The translations under genes were made by a program, and so were the position numbers. Shown piece after piece: positions 41,871 to 50,064 of a DNA stretch of 64,000 nt. How positions within the stretch are numbered: position 1 is the first letter of the stretch; each line of letters begins with the position of its first letter. Source of the stretch: an uncultured Muribaculaceae bacterium (GTDB lineage: Bacteria > Bacteroidota > Bacteroidia > Bacteroidales > Muribaculaceae); assembly GCA_910586595.1 (NCBI GenBank), contig CAJUJB010000002.1, positions 53,273 to 117,272 on the forward strand. The letters run 5' to 3'. The notes below the pieces were generated by a model, which made no database searches, was not told where the DNA came from, and was given only the letters and a program-made list of their open reading frames with translations.

Positions 41871-42530
41871 ATGAAAAATCGTTTAGCGTCCATCATGTTC
41901 CTTTTAGGCCTTATCCTCGCCTCCTGCAGCGGTGACGGGCCAGCGGAAGCGGCTTTCGACATCAGCAAGTTTGATGAGACGGGAGTGTTTAAGATTGATT
42001 TAAGAGATAATCAGCAAAAGTTGACGCCCTTCTATAACGATACTATCACGCTGTCTGTTTCTGCCAGCGGCATCGACACAACTTTGACCTACGATTACTA
42101 TGGCGCGTTGCTTCGTGTGATGCCTCGGGCACCATACAATCCGCTAAAAGAGGCCTACGATAATGAAGGCTACTTATTTCCTAACGGATTGATTAGTGAT
42201 TACGAAAAAGGGATATGGACTTTCTATCCGGCCGTATGCGACATCGACAACGCGATTATTTCGTGCGTACATCCAAAACAGCTGCACATCTATATGGGGC
42301 CTAATAAAACGGGAGAAGAACTCATATATACAGCTTATGTTGGAATCCGACCCTATTGGCCCGACAGTAATATTGCATTTTGTTCACATCCATTTGACGA
42401 ATTATTTGACGCGGAAAAAGTAATATTTCCATCATATATAGCATCAGATAAGGTCGAAGAGTATTCCTGGAACCCTGTATTAGAGATGGAACCTCTAACT
42501 TTCGTAATAATTCGACAAGCGGCCGAGTAA
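41871..42530 (+). CDS. Hypothetical lipoprotein
   Basis: A 219-residue exported protein with lipoprotein signal MKNRLASIMFLLGLILASC (Cys19). ATG 41871 was chosen because it begins this signal; an upstream in-frame start would add a short hydrophobic extension in the promoter region. The mature part has no motif I recognise: it begins SGDGPAEAAFDISKFDETGV, includes a region with YTAYVGIRPYWPDSN and ends TFVIIRQAAE. The second half of the gene is noticeably AT-richer than its neighbours, which may indicate recent acquisition. It is a single gene flanked by terminators. Confidence 0.65.
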   Translation: MKNRLASIMFLLGLILASCSGDGPAEAAFDISKFDETGVFKIDLRDNQQKLTPFYNDTITLSVSASGIDTTLTYDYYGALLRVMPRAPYNPLKEAYDNEGYLFPNGLISDYEKGIWTFYPAVCDIDNAIISCVHPKQLHIYMGPNKTGEELIYTAYVGIRPYWPDSNIAFCSHPFDELFDAEKVIFPSYIASDKVEEYSWNPVLEMEPLTFVIIRQAAE

Positions 42531-42567
42531 AACTACACAAGGCAGCTTAAAGTTAATTCAGCATTTA

Positions 42568-42615
42568 TACTACGGGGAGTTCGAAAAAATTTTTTTAGAA
42601 CTCCCCGCAGTATTT
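42568..42615 (+). terminator. Terminator of the orphan lipoprotein gene
   Basis: A 10-bp stem CGGGGAGTTC / GAACTCCCCG with an A/T-rich loop is extended by TACT/AGTA and followed by TTTTC. In the 325-nt gap 42531-42855 this hairpin and the ROK promoter are the only features I see. Confidence 0.75.
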
Positions 42616-42739
42616 TCATTAATAAAATATATCGATAAGGTATAGAATCTCGAGAAAGCTTTCCGACCTACATAAAACGTCCATTCTTTTTCAATTTTTT
42701 GCAAATCCCCCGGGTGAGTTATGGATTTTTATTAAAAAG

Positions 42740-42771
42740 TTTGCAGGACTCGATGTTAGTTTTTACCTTTG
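42740..42771 (+). promoter_or_regulatory. Promoter of the ROK regulator gene
   Basis: TTTG at 42740-42743, a 20-nt spacer and TACCTTTG at 42764-42771: a perfect Bacteroidetes promoter. It excludes the ATG at 42769 as start and leaves an 80-nt leader. Confidence 0.8.
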
Positions 42772-42855
42772 CATATCTTTTTCATTATCGACACAAAACA
42801 ACTTGCATACTCTACCCTCGCCCGCATATACCCCGACCTACTAACTTCTACCGCC

Positions 42856-44067
42856 ATGGACCATCCCCTGATGACACGCATAGAGAAAGGCAGCAAAAAC
42901 GCTTTGATGGCAAAGCGTATAATCTTCCACTATCTCCACACAGGCGATGACACAATTGCCAATCTGGCTAAGAAACTCAACCTGAGTGTGCCGACAGTCA
43001 ACAAGTTCCTCGAAGAAATGGCTGCCCTCGACATAATAAAGGTGCGAGGCAAACTTGAGATGAGCGGTGGCCGTCATCCGGCACTCTACGGCCTCAACCC
43101 CGACGCCTGTTACTTCGGGGGCGTCGACATAAAGAACGGCACCATCAGCCTTGCGGTGATGGACTTGTGCGGCAATGTGGTGGCTAAATCCGACAACATA
43201 CCTTTCACCGAAGACAATACCCCCGAGGGGCTCGAGCACTTCTGTGCGCTTACCCGCGACTTCCTCGACTCGGTTCCGGTATCGAAGTCGGCGATAATGA
43301 ATCTCAACGTCAATATCTCGGGCCGCGTCAATCCTCGCACCGGCTACAGCTACAGCCGCTTCAACTTCGAGGAGCGACCTCTCGACGATGTGCTCACCAA
43401 CAAGATCGGCGTGCATGTGTGCATCGACAACGACACCCGCGCCATGGCATTCGGCGAATATATCTGCGGGCCTAACCGCGACGCCAAAAATGTGCTTTTC
43501 GTCAATGTAAGCTGGGGCATCGGCATCGGCATAATACTCGACGGCAAGATCTACTCGGGCAACTCGGGCTTCGCAGGCGAATTAGGCCATATGGTGACCT
43601 ACGACAACGAAGTGATATGCCAGTGCGGAAAGAAAGGCTGTCTGGAAACCGAAGCATCGGGCAGTGCCCTCCACCGTAAGCTCTGCGAGCGGCTCGACGA
43701 AGGCGCCAACTCCATCATAGCCGACCGTTACCGGGCTACAGGCACCATCAGCCTCGACGACATACTCGAGGCAGTCAACCGCGAGGATATCCTCTGCCTC
43801 GAGCTCATAGAAGACGTAGGCAAGGAATTAGGCCGCTGGCTGGCGGGGATGATCAACATCTTCAACCCCGAGGCTGTGATCATAGGCGGCGTACTTGCCC
43901 AGACGGGCGACTACCTGCTCCAACCCATACGAGTGGCCATGCGGCGATACTCGCTTAACCTTGTAAACAAAGACACAAAGATAGTTCTCTCCCACCTTGG
44001 CAACGACGCCGGCGTACTCGGCGCCTGCGCCATAGCCAGAAGCCGTGCATTCCAGGATTTCCTATAG
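42856..44067 (+). CDS. ROK-family transcriptional regulator / sugar kinase-like protein
   Basis: A 403-residue protein. The N-terminal 75 residues form a winged helix-turn-helix (LMAKRIIFHYLHTGDDTIAN, LAKKLNLSVPTVNKFLEEMA), and the rest is a ROK/actin-like ATPase domain with the ROK zinc motif CQCGKKGCLETEASG and glycines GGVDIKNGTISLAVMDLCGN. The sugar-binding loop GNSGFAGELGHM is present. Such proteins repress sugar-use genes and are released by a sugar or sugar phosphate. It lies just upstream of the exported oxidoreductase-DUF4434-symporter-epimerase genes on the same strand and is the likely local regulator. Confidence 0.87.
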   Translation: MDHPLMTRIEKGSKNALMAKRIIFHYLHTGDDTIANLAKKLNLSVPTVNKFLEEMAALDIIKVRGKLEMSGGRHPALYGLNPDACYFGGVDIKNGTISLAVMDLCGNVVAKSDNIPFTEDNTPEGLEHFCALTRDFLDSVPVSKSAIMNLNVNISGRVNPRTGYSYSRFNFEERPLDDVLTNKIGVHVCIDNDTRAMAFGEYICGPNRDAKNVLFVNVSWGIGIGIILDGKIYSGNSGFAGELGHMVTYDNEVICQCGKKGCLETEASGSALHRKLCERLDEGANSIIADRYRATGTISLDDILEAVNREDILCLELIEDVGKELGRWLAGMINIFNPEAVIIGGVLAQTGDYLLQPIRVAMRRYSLNLVNKDTKIVLSHLGNDAGVLGACAIARSRAFQDFL

Positions 44068-44135
44068 CCACGGCTTCTATGAAAACGAACGCTCCCGTCT
44101 CTGATACACACATTATCTAACACAACTGACCTCTG

Positions 44136-45971
44136 ATGAAAAGTATCCACATTCCCTTTGCTGCCGCCGCCCTCGCTATAGCGGCTCAGGCCGGTGCGGC
44201 AGAGCATGTGGATATACTGGTGGTGGGGGGAGGTTGCTCCGGGGTGGCCGCCGCCGTACAGGCAGCAAGGATGGGCTGCAGCACACGGCTTGTAGAAGAA
44301 CTGCCTTGGATAGGCGGTATGCTCACAGCCGCAGGCGTAAGCGCCACCGACGGAAACTACAGCCTCAGAAGTGGATTCTGGGGCGAGTTCGTCGACTCGC
44401 TGACGGCAGTCTACGGCTCTTCGCAGGCATTGCGCACAGGATGGGTGAGCAACATCATGTTCGATCCCGGCGAGGCGCACCGCATACTCACAGCCATCAC
44501 AGCTGCAGAGCCCCGTCTTACCGTGAGCCGAAACACAGCCCTGCAAAGCCTCGCACACAACAACGGGCGCCGGGGCTGGACAGCCACACTCAGCCACGAC
44601 GGCAAGACTGAGCAAATCGAGGCCGACATCGTCATCGACGCCACCGAGCTGGCCGACGTTGCCGCTATGGTCGGCATACCTTATGACTTAGGGATGGAGA
44701 GCCGGCATCAAACCGGCGAGGACATAGCTCCCGAAAAAGCCAACGGCATCGTGCAGGATATGACTTATGTAGCCATACTCGAAGCCCACGACCACCCTGT
44801 GGCGATGGATCGGCCAGACGGGTACGACCCTGCGGAATTCGCATGCTGCTCGCGCAACGCGCATTGCACCAACCCCACCGAGCCGGAGCGCATGTGGCGC
44901 CCCGACCAGATGCTCACCTACGGACGGCTGCCGGGCAGACGATACATGATCAACTGGCCAATCGAAGGCAACGACTATTACGCCCCGATGGCCGACGCCA
45001 CACCGGCCGACAGGGAGGCTGCAATACACCGGGCCAAACAACGCACACTGCGCTTCGTCTATTTCATGCACCATGAACTGGGCATGGACACGCTCGCCAT
45101 AGCCGACGGCCTATATCCCTCAGCCGACGGGCTACCTCTAATGCCCTATCACCGCGAAGGACGACGCATCCATGGCCTCGCCCGCGTCACCCTACCCTAT
45201 ATCGAACATCCTTACGATTACCCCGAACCTCTCTACCGCACAACCATAGCCGTAGGCGACTACCCCGTCGACCAGCATCACTCGCGCTACGACGGAGCCG
45301 AGAGCCTGCCCGACCTGCACTTCCACCCCATCCCATCGTGGGGCCTTCCGGCAGCCGCACTGGTTCCTGCCGGCACGCCCGACTTCATTGTGGCCGAGAA
45401 GGGTATATCGGTGAGCAACATAGTCAACGGCACCACGCGCCTGCAGCCCGTCACACTCCAGACAGGGCAGGCTGCCGGAGCCATGGCGGCGCTATGCTGC
45501 AAAGAAGGCTATTCGCCCGAAGCCACAGATATACGCGCACTACAGGGCGCTCTGCTCGAAGCCGGAGCTTACCTGCTGCCATTTGCCGACATCGCCACTA
45601 CCGACGCGGCCTTCAAGCCTCTGCAGCGCATAGGCGCCTGCGGGCTGCTCCAAGGCGAAGGGCGCTCGGAAGGCTGGACCAACATCACACGCATCTACCC
45701 CGACTCGGCCATGACGCTTGCTGAAGCCCGGCGCCTGCCTGAATACTACGGCATCAAAGCCGACCTTCCCGGCGATGGGCTCCTCACTCGGGGCGATCTA
45801 CAGAAAATAGCCGGGGCAATCGCTCCGGCAGCCAAAGTACCCGGCGACCCGGACGCTATACTCACCCGCGCCGAATATGCCTGTCTGACCGACAGCCTGC
45901 TGGATCCTTTCCAGCTCCCCATCGACCTATTCGGGCGGCAAATCACACCTTGTAATACCAAAAAACTATAA
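44136..45971 (+). CDS. Exported FAD-dependent oxidoreductase (FAD_oxidored family)
   Basis: A 611-residue flavoprotein with a Sec-like signal peptide (MKSIHIPFAAAALAIAAQAG) and no twin arginine. The FAD-binding motif VVGGGCSGVAAAVQAARMG starts at about residue 28, followed by GGMLTAAGVSATDGN. Conserved later segments are WPIEGNDYYAP and TRLQPVTLQTGQAAGAMAAL (C-terminal FAD contact). The C-terminal 110 residues after the FAD domain are additional and unassigned. Homologues occur in Bacteroidetes glycan loci with no defined substrate. It starts a cassette continued by the DUF4434 gene 7 nt downstream; it may oxidise a sugar moiety, but this is inference. Confidence 0.8.
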   Translation: MKSIHIPFAAAALAIAAQAGAAEHVDILVVGGGCSGVAAAVQAARMGCSTRLVEELPWIGGMLTAAGVSATDGNYSLRSGFWGEFVDSLTAVYGSSQALRTGWVSNIMFDPGEAHRILTAITAAEPRLTVSRNTALQSLAHNNGRRGWTATLSHDGKTEQIEADIVIDATELADVAAMVGIPYDLGMESRHQTGEDIAPEKANGIVQDMTYVAILEAHDHPVAMDRPDGYDPAEFACCSRNAHCTNPTEPERMWRPDQMLTYGRLPGRRYMINWPIEGNDYYAPMADATPADREAAIHRAKQRTLRFVYFMHHELGMDTLAIADGLYPSADGLPLMPYHREGRRIHGLARVTLPYIEHPYDYPEPLYRTTIAVGDYPVDQHHSRYDGAESLPDLHFHPIPSWGLPAAALVPAGTPDFIVAEKGISVSNIVNGTTRLQPVTLQTGQAAGAMAALCCKEGYSPEATDIRALQGALLEAGAYLLPFADIATTDAAFKPLQRIGACGLLQGEGRSEGWTNITRIYPDSAMTLAEARRLPEYYGIKADLPGDGLLTRGDLQKIAGAIAPAAKVPGDPDAILTRAEYACLTDSLLDPFQLPIDLFGRQITPCNTKKL

Positions 45972-45978
45972 GACACGC

Positions 45979-47082
45979 ATGGAAAATCGACGTAGTTTCT
46001 TAAAAAAGATAGCCCTCGGAGCCTCGGCGCTCGCCTTACCCAAGGCCGCTCTGGCACTCGACGGCACCACCCCGCCAATAGTAGGCGCCGACGGCACACC
46101 GACAGCCACTCCCCGTGGCCTGGGCCTGCCTATAACCGGCACGTTCCTCGACGAGATTTCTCACGACATTCCTCACCAGAACTGGGGCGAGGCCGAGTGG
46201 GATGCCGACTTCGCACACATGAAGGCCATGGGCATCGACACCGTGATCATGATCCGCTCGGGCTACCGCAAATTCATCACCTACCCCTCGGAATACCTTG
46301 TTGCCAAACGCGGCTGCTATACACCGCATATCGACCTGCTCGACATGTTCCTGCGTCTGGCCGACAAGCACGGCATGAAATTCTGGTTCGGGCTCTACGA
46401 CTCAGGCCGTTATTGGGATACCGGCGACATGAGCTGGGAGGTTGAAGACAACAAATACGTGATCGACGAGGTATGGAACCGCTACGGGCAGCACCATCCG
46501 TCGTTCGGCGGCTGGTATATCAGCGGCGAGATCAGCCGTGCCACCAAAGGCGCCATCGAGTCGTTCCACGCCATGGGTAAGCAATGCAAGGATGTATCGG
46601 GCGGCCTGCCCACCTTCATCTCGCCCTGGATCGACGGCAAAAAGGCCGTGGAAGCTGCCGGATCGGCCCTCACTAAAGAACAGGCAGTGAGCGTGCAGCA
46701 GCACGAGCGCGAATGGAGCGAGATTTTCGACGGCATACACGATGTGGTCGACGCCTGTGCCTTCCAGGACGGACATATCGACTACGACGAGCTCGACGCC
46801 TTCTTCGAGGTGAACAAGCGCATGGCCGACCGCTACGGAATGCAGTGCTGGACCAACGCCGAGTCGTTCGACCGCGACATGCCCATCAAGTTCTTCCCCA
46901 TAAAATTCGAGAAGCTCCGTCTGAAACTGGAGGCTGCGCGCCGCGCCGGCTACGACCGCGCCATCACCTTCGAGTTCAGCCACTTCATGAGCCCTCAGTC
47001 GGCTTACCGCCAGGCCGGGCACCTCTATAACCGTTACTGCGACTACTTCGGCATCCACCCCGACCAGCCGCTCACCGTATGA
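45979..47082 (+). CDS. Tat-exported DUF4434-like protein (putative glycoside hydrolase fold)
   Basis: A 367-residue protein starting MENRRSFLKKIALGASALAL, a clear twin-arginine signal. The mature part begins GLPITGTFLDEISHDIPHQN and WDADFAHMKAMGIDTVIMIR, as in DUF4434 TIM-barrel proteins. Acidic residues possibly at the barrel mouth are in WYISGEISRA and QCWTNAESFDRD, and EFSHFMSPQSAY lies near the end. No enzymatic activity is established for the family as far as I know. It follows the FAD oxidoreductase gene by 7 nt and precedes the symporter by 11 nt, so it acts in the same pathway, probably in the periplasm. Confidence 0.7.
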   Translation: MENRRSFLKKIALGASALALPKAALALDGTTPPIVGADGTPTATPRGLGLPITGTFLDEISHDIPHQNWGEAEWDADFAHMKAMGIDTVIMIRSGYRKFITYPSEYLVAKRGCYTPHIDLLDMFLRLADKHGMKFWFGLYDSGRYWDTGDMSWEVEDNKYVIDEVWNRYGQHHPSFGGWYISGEISRATKGAIESFHAMGKQCKDVSGGLPTFISPWIDGKKAVEAAGSALTKEQAVSVQQHEREWSEIFDGIHDVVDACAFQDGHIDYDELDAFFEVNKRMADRYGMQCWTNAESFDRDMPIKFFPIKFEKLRLKLEAARRAGYDRAITFEFSHFMSPQSAYRQAGHLYNRYCDYFGIHPDQPLTV

Positions 47083-47093
47083 CCTGACCCGCT

Positions 47094-48542
47094 ATGAAAA
47101 ACACCATTAATTTCGGTTACTTATTCTTCATCTCCTTTGTGGCAGCCCTCGGCGGCTTCCTCTTCGGCTATGACACAGCCGTGATCTCGGGCACCATCTC
47201 GCAGGTGGCCTCACAGTTCGCGCTCGACGCCCTCAGCCAGGGCTGGTATGTGGGCTGCGCACTTATCGGCTCCATCGCCGGGGTTGCCGTGGCCGGATAC
47301 CTCGGCGACATACTCGGGCGCAAGCGCACTATGCTCGTGTCGGCCGTGCTCTTCAGCGCCTCTGCCATAGGCTGCGCCCTCTGCGGCACCTTCAACGAAC
47401 TTGTGCTCTGGCGTATTGTCGGCGGAGCCGGCATCGGCGTGGCATCGATAGTATGTCCGCTCTATATCTCCGAGCTTGCCGCCGCCGAGTACCGCGGTCG
47501 TCTCGTATCGCTCTACCAGCTCGCCATCACCATCGGCTTCCTGGCCGCATATCTGGTGAATTTCGCCCTGCTCGACTACTCTCTGGCCGGACACACCTCC
47601 GAAGGCCTGATGGGCCGTATCTTCGTGAGCGAGGCATGGCGCGGCATGTTAGGCATGGAGACCCTGCCGGCTGTGCTCTTCTTCGCCATTCTCTTCTTCA
47701 TTCCTGAAAGCCCGCGCTGGCTCATAGCCCACCGCCACGAGACCCGCGGCCATGCCGTACTATCGCGCGTCTATACCGACGCCACAGCCGCACGCGCCGA
47801 GGCCATCTCCGTGATCGACTCGCTCAAGAAAGCCGAATCGCAGGGTGCCGACTGGCGCACACTCTTCCGTGGCCGCATGTTCAAGGCCGTGCTCATCGGC
47901 GTTTCAATCGCCATCTTAGGCCAGTTCATGGGCGTAAACGCCGTGCTCTACTACGGCCCCACCATCTTCGAGGATGCCGGCCTCTCGGGCTCCGACTCAC
48001 TCTTCTACCAGGTGATGGTAGGCCTTGTGAACACGCTCACCACCGTGGCTGCCATGCTCATCATCGACAAGATCGGCCGCAAGCAACTCGTCTACTGGGG
48101 TGTGTCGGGCATGATCATATCGCTGCTGCTCATCTCAGCATACTTCACCTGGGGCGACAGCCTCGGCTTGCCTCCGGTGCTGCTGCTCACCTTCTTCCTC
48201 CTCTACATCATGTGCTGCGCAGGCTCAATATGCGCCGTAGTATTCGTTATTCTGAGCGAGATGTATCCCACCAAGGTACGAGCCATGGCCATGTCGATCG
48301 CCGGTCTGGCGCTGTGGGTAGGCACCTACCTCGTAGGGCAGCTCACCCCCTGGCTGCTGGCCAACCTCACGGCTGTAGGCACCTTCCTGCTTTTCGCAGC
48401 CATGTGTGTGCCCTATCTCATAATAATGTACCGCTGCGTGCCTGAGACAACCGGCCGCACACTCGAAGAAATTGAAAAATATTGGGAAGAAGACCCCGCA
48501 ACCGCCGCTGCCGTGGCATCTGATTCAGGCGACTCTTTCTAA
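47094..48542 (+). CDS. Sugar porter-family MFS transporter
   Basis: A 482-residue inner-membrane symporter with twelve predicted helices. Sugar-porter signatures are present: GGFLFGYDTAVISGT in TM1, the loop-2 GDILGRKRTM, RIVGGAGIGVASIVCPLYIS in TM4-5, PESPRWL after TM6, GQFMGVNAVLYYGPTIF in TM7, DKIGRKQLVYWG between TM8 and TM9 and VPETTGRTLEEIEKYW after TM12. The family imports monosaccharides such as xylose, galactose, glucose or mannose by proton symport. Its neighbour, an AGE epimerase, suggests that the imported sugar is isomerised in the cytoplasm. Confidence 0.93.
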   Translation: MKNTINFGYLFFISFVAALGGFLFGYDTAVISGTISQVASQFALDALSQGWYVGCALIGSIAGVAVAGYLGDILGRKRTMLVSAVLFSASAIGCALCGTFNELVLWRIVGGAGIGVASIVCPLYISELAAAEYRGRLVSLYQLAITIGFLAAYLVNFALLDYSLAGHTSEGLMGRIFVSEAWRGMLGMETLPAVLFFAILFFIPESPRWLIAHRHETRGHAVLSRVYTDATAARAEAISVIDSLKKAESQGADWRTLFRGRMFKAVLIGVSIAILGQFMGVNAVLYYGPTIFEDAGLSGSDSLFYQVMVGLVNTLTTVAAMLIIDKIGRKQLVYWGVSGMIISLLLISAYFTWGDSLGLPPVLLLTFFLLYIMCCAGSICAVVFVILSEMYPTKVRAMAMSIAGLALWVGTYLVGQLTPWLLANLTAVGTFLLFAAMCVPYLIIMYRCVPETTGRTLEEIEKYWEEDPATAAAVASDSGDSF

Positions 48543-48568
48543 CCATATATCCTGAAAAAACTCCACCA

Positions 48569-49753
48569 ATGACTGATAACCTTAACCAACTGATCGAGCA
48601 ATACCGCTCAGAGCTCTTCGACAACGTACTCCCTTTCTGGCTGGAAAACTCCATTGACAAAGAATGCGGAGGATACTTCACCTGCCTTGACCGCGAAGGC
48701 AAAGTATTCGACACCGATAAATTCATCTGGCTCCAGGGCCGCGAAGTGTGGATGCTCTCGATGCTCTACAACAATGTGGAGAAGAACCCCGAGTGGCTGG
48801 CTGCCGCCGAGCAAGGTGCCCAGTTCCTCAAGAACCACGGTCACGACGGCAACTATAACTTCTACTTCTCTACCACACGCGACGGAAAACCCCTCGTAGA
48901 GCCATACAACATCTTCTCGAATACTTTCGCCACCATGGCCTTCGGACAGCTCGCCAAAGCCACCGGAAAGAAAGAATACGAGGATATAGCTCTAAAGATA
49001 TGGAACAATACTCTCGAGCGCCGCGATAACCCCAAAGGCAAATGGAACAAGCTCCATCCTGGCACACGTCCACTGAAGAACTTCGCCCTGCCGATGATTC
49101 TCTGCAACCTCGTGCTTGAAATCGAGCATCTCCTCGACGACTCCATGCTTAAAAAGACCACCGATGACTTCCTCCATGAAGTATGCGACGTGTTTATCCG
49201 CCCCGAGCTCGGAGGCCTCGTGATGGAGAATGTGCTCGAAGACGGAACGCTCTGCGACTGCTTCGAAGGACGCCACATGAACCCCGGCCACGCAATCGAG
49301 GCCATGTGGTTCATCATGGACTTGGGCAAGCGTCTGGGCCGCCAGGATCTCATCGAGATGGCCAAAGACACTGCTCTGCGCATGGTGGAATACGGCTGGG
49401 ATAAGGAATTCGGAGGTATATTCTACTTCATGGATCTCAAAGGCTGTCCTCCCCAGGAACTCGAGTGGGATCAGAAACTCTGGTGGGTACATATCGAGAC
49501 CCTCATCTCAATGATAAAAGGCTACTCGCTGACCGGCGACCGCCGCTGTCTGGAGTGGTTCAAGCGCGTGCACGACTACACCTGGGAACACTTCAAAGAC
49601 AAAGAGTACCCCGAGTGGTTCGGCTACCTCAACCGCCGCGGCGAAGTGCTGCTGCCCCTCAAAGGCGGAAAATGGAAAGGTTGTTTCCATGTTCCACGCG
49701 GCCTCTATCAGGTATGGACAACACTTAAAGAGATGGATCGCGACATCAAATAA
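48569..49753 (+). CDS. AGE-family N-acylglucosamine 2-epimerase
   Basis: A 394-residue cytoplasmic (alpha/alpha)6-barrel epimerase/isomerase. It has GGYFTCLDREGKVFDTDKFI, WLQGREVWMLSMLYN, the catalytic-His segments GRHMNPGHAIEAMWFI and KLWWVHIETLISMIKGY, and the C-terminal KGGKWKGCFHVPRGLYQVWT. Members interconvert GlcNAc and ManNAc, mannose and fructose, or epimerise cellobiose; length and GRHMNPGH fit N-acyl-glucosamine 2-epimerases best. No nan genes (lyase or sialidase) are nearby, so a specific sugar cannot be fixed. It is the last gene of the ROK-linked cassette and a strong hairpin terminator follows. Confidence 0.85.
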   Translation: MTDNLNQLIEQYRSELFDNVLPFWLENSIDKECGGYFTCLDREGKVFDTDKFIWLQGREVWMLSMLYNNVEKNPEWLAAAEQGAQFLKNHGHDGNYNFYFSTTRDGKPLVEPYNIFSNTFATMAFGQLAKATGKKEYEDIALKIWNNTLERRDNPKGKWNKLHPGTRPLKNFALPMILCNLVLEIEHLLDDSMLKKTTDDFLHEVCDVFIRPELGGLVMENVLEDGTLCDCFEGRHMNPGHAIEAMWFIMDLGKRLGRQDLIEMAKDTALRMVEYGWDKEFGGIFYFMDLKGCPPQELEWDQKLWWVHIETLISMIKGYSLTGDRRCLEWFKRVHDYTWEHFKDKEYPEWFGYLNRRGEVLLPLKGGKWKGCFHVPRGLYQVWTTLKEMDRDIK

Positions 49754-49774
49754 TAGAGATTACGCATAGACCCG

Positions 49775-49820
49775 CATGCCGGAAAATATGTTTTATAACA
49801 TAATTTTCCGGCATGTTTTA
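49775..49820 (+). terminator. Terminator of the AGE epimerase cassette
   Basis: 13-bp perfect arms CATGCCGGAAAAT / ATTTTCCGGCATG, extended inward by ATGTT/AACAT, with TTTTA following. Confidence 0.88.
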
Positions 49821-49877
49821 TGAACTATATGCCCGAAGCGGGGTTTTATTAATACAAACCCGATAAAACTAAGCATT

Positions 49878-49967
49878 ATGTTCCACTATCTCAAAAAAGC
49901 TGTTGAATGGTATTGCACCGAGTGCAGCCACGTTTACGACGCTCCCCGCGACGAGCGTAAACACTAA
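49878..49967 (+). CDS. Possible 29-residue CxxC microprotein
   Basis: An ATG-to-TAA frame reading MFHYLKKAVEWYCTECSH, then VYDAPRDERKH. It has a basic start, a CTEC pair (CxxC) and a charged end, like half of a rubredoxin/zinc-ribbon knuckle. Third codon positions are mostly C or G, as in real genes of this window. It lies in the 311-nt gap between convergent operons, after the epimerase terminator and before the GH27 terminator, without a clear promoter. No homologue comes to mind. It may be real or a chance frame. Confidence 0.35.
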   Translation: MFHYLKKAVEWYCTECSHVYDAPRDERKH

Positions 49968-49993
49968 AAGAACAAGATTGAATTTTCCAGAGT

Positions 49994-50036
49994 AAAAATA
50001 GTCAGGAGGGCCGTACACCGCGTGTACAGCCCTCCT
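49994..50036 (-). terminator. Terminator of the alpha-galactosidase/DUF4855 operon
   Basis: Stem AGGAGGGC + GTACAC with GTGTAC + GCCCTCCT, one C-A mismatch and a 3-nt loop. On the minus strand it is followed by CTATTTTTAC, 29 nt after the GH27 stop. Confidence 0.85.
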
Positions 50037-50064
50037 AAAACTTATATATCCGGCCAGAGATGGC

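Noticed and set aside
41832..41871. Upstream start for the orphan lipoprotein
   Set aside because: It falls in the promoter region, and the lipoprotein signal begins at 41871.
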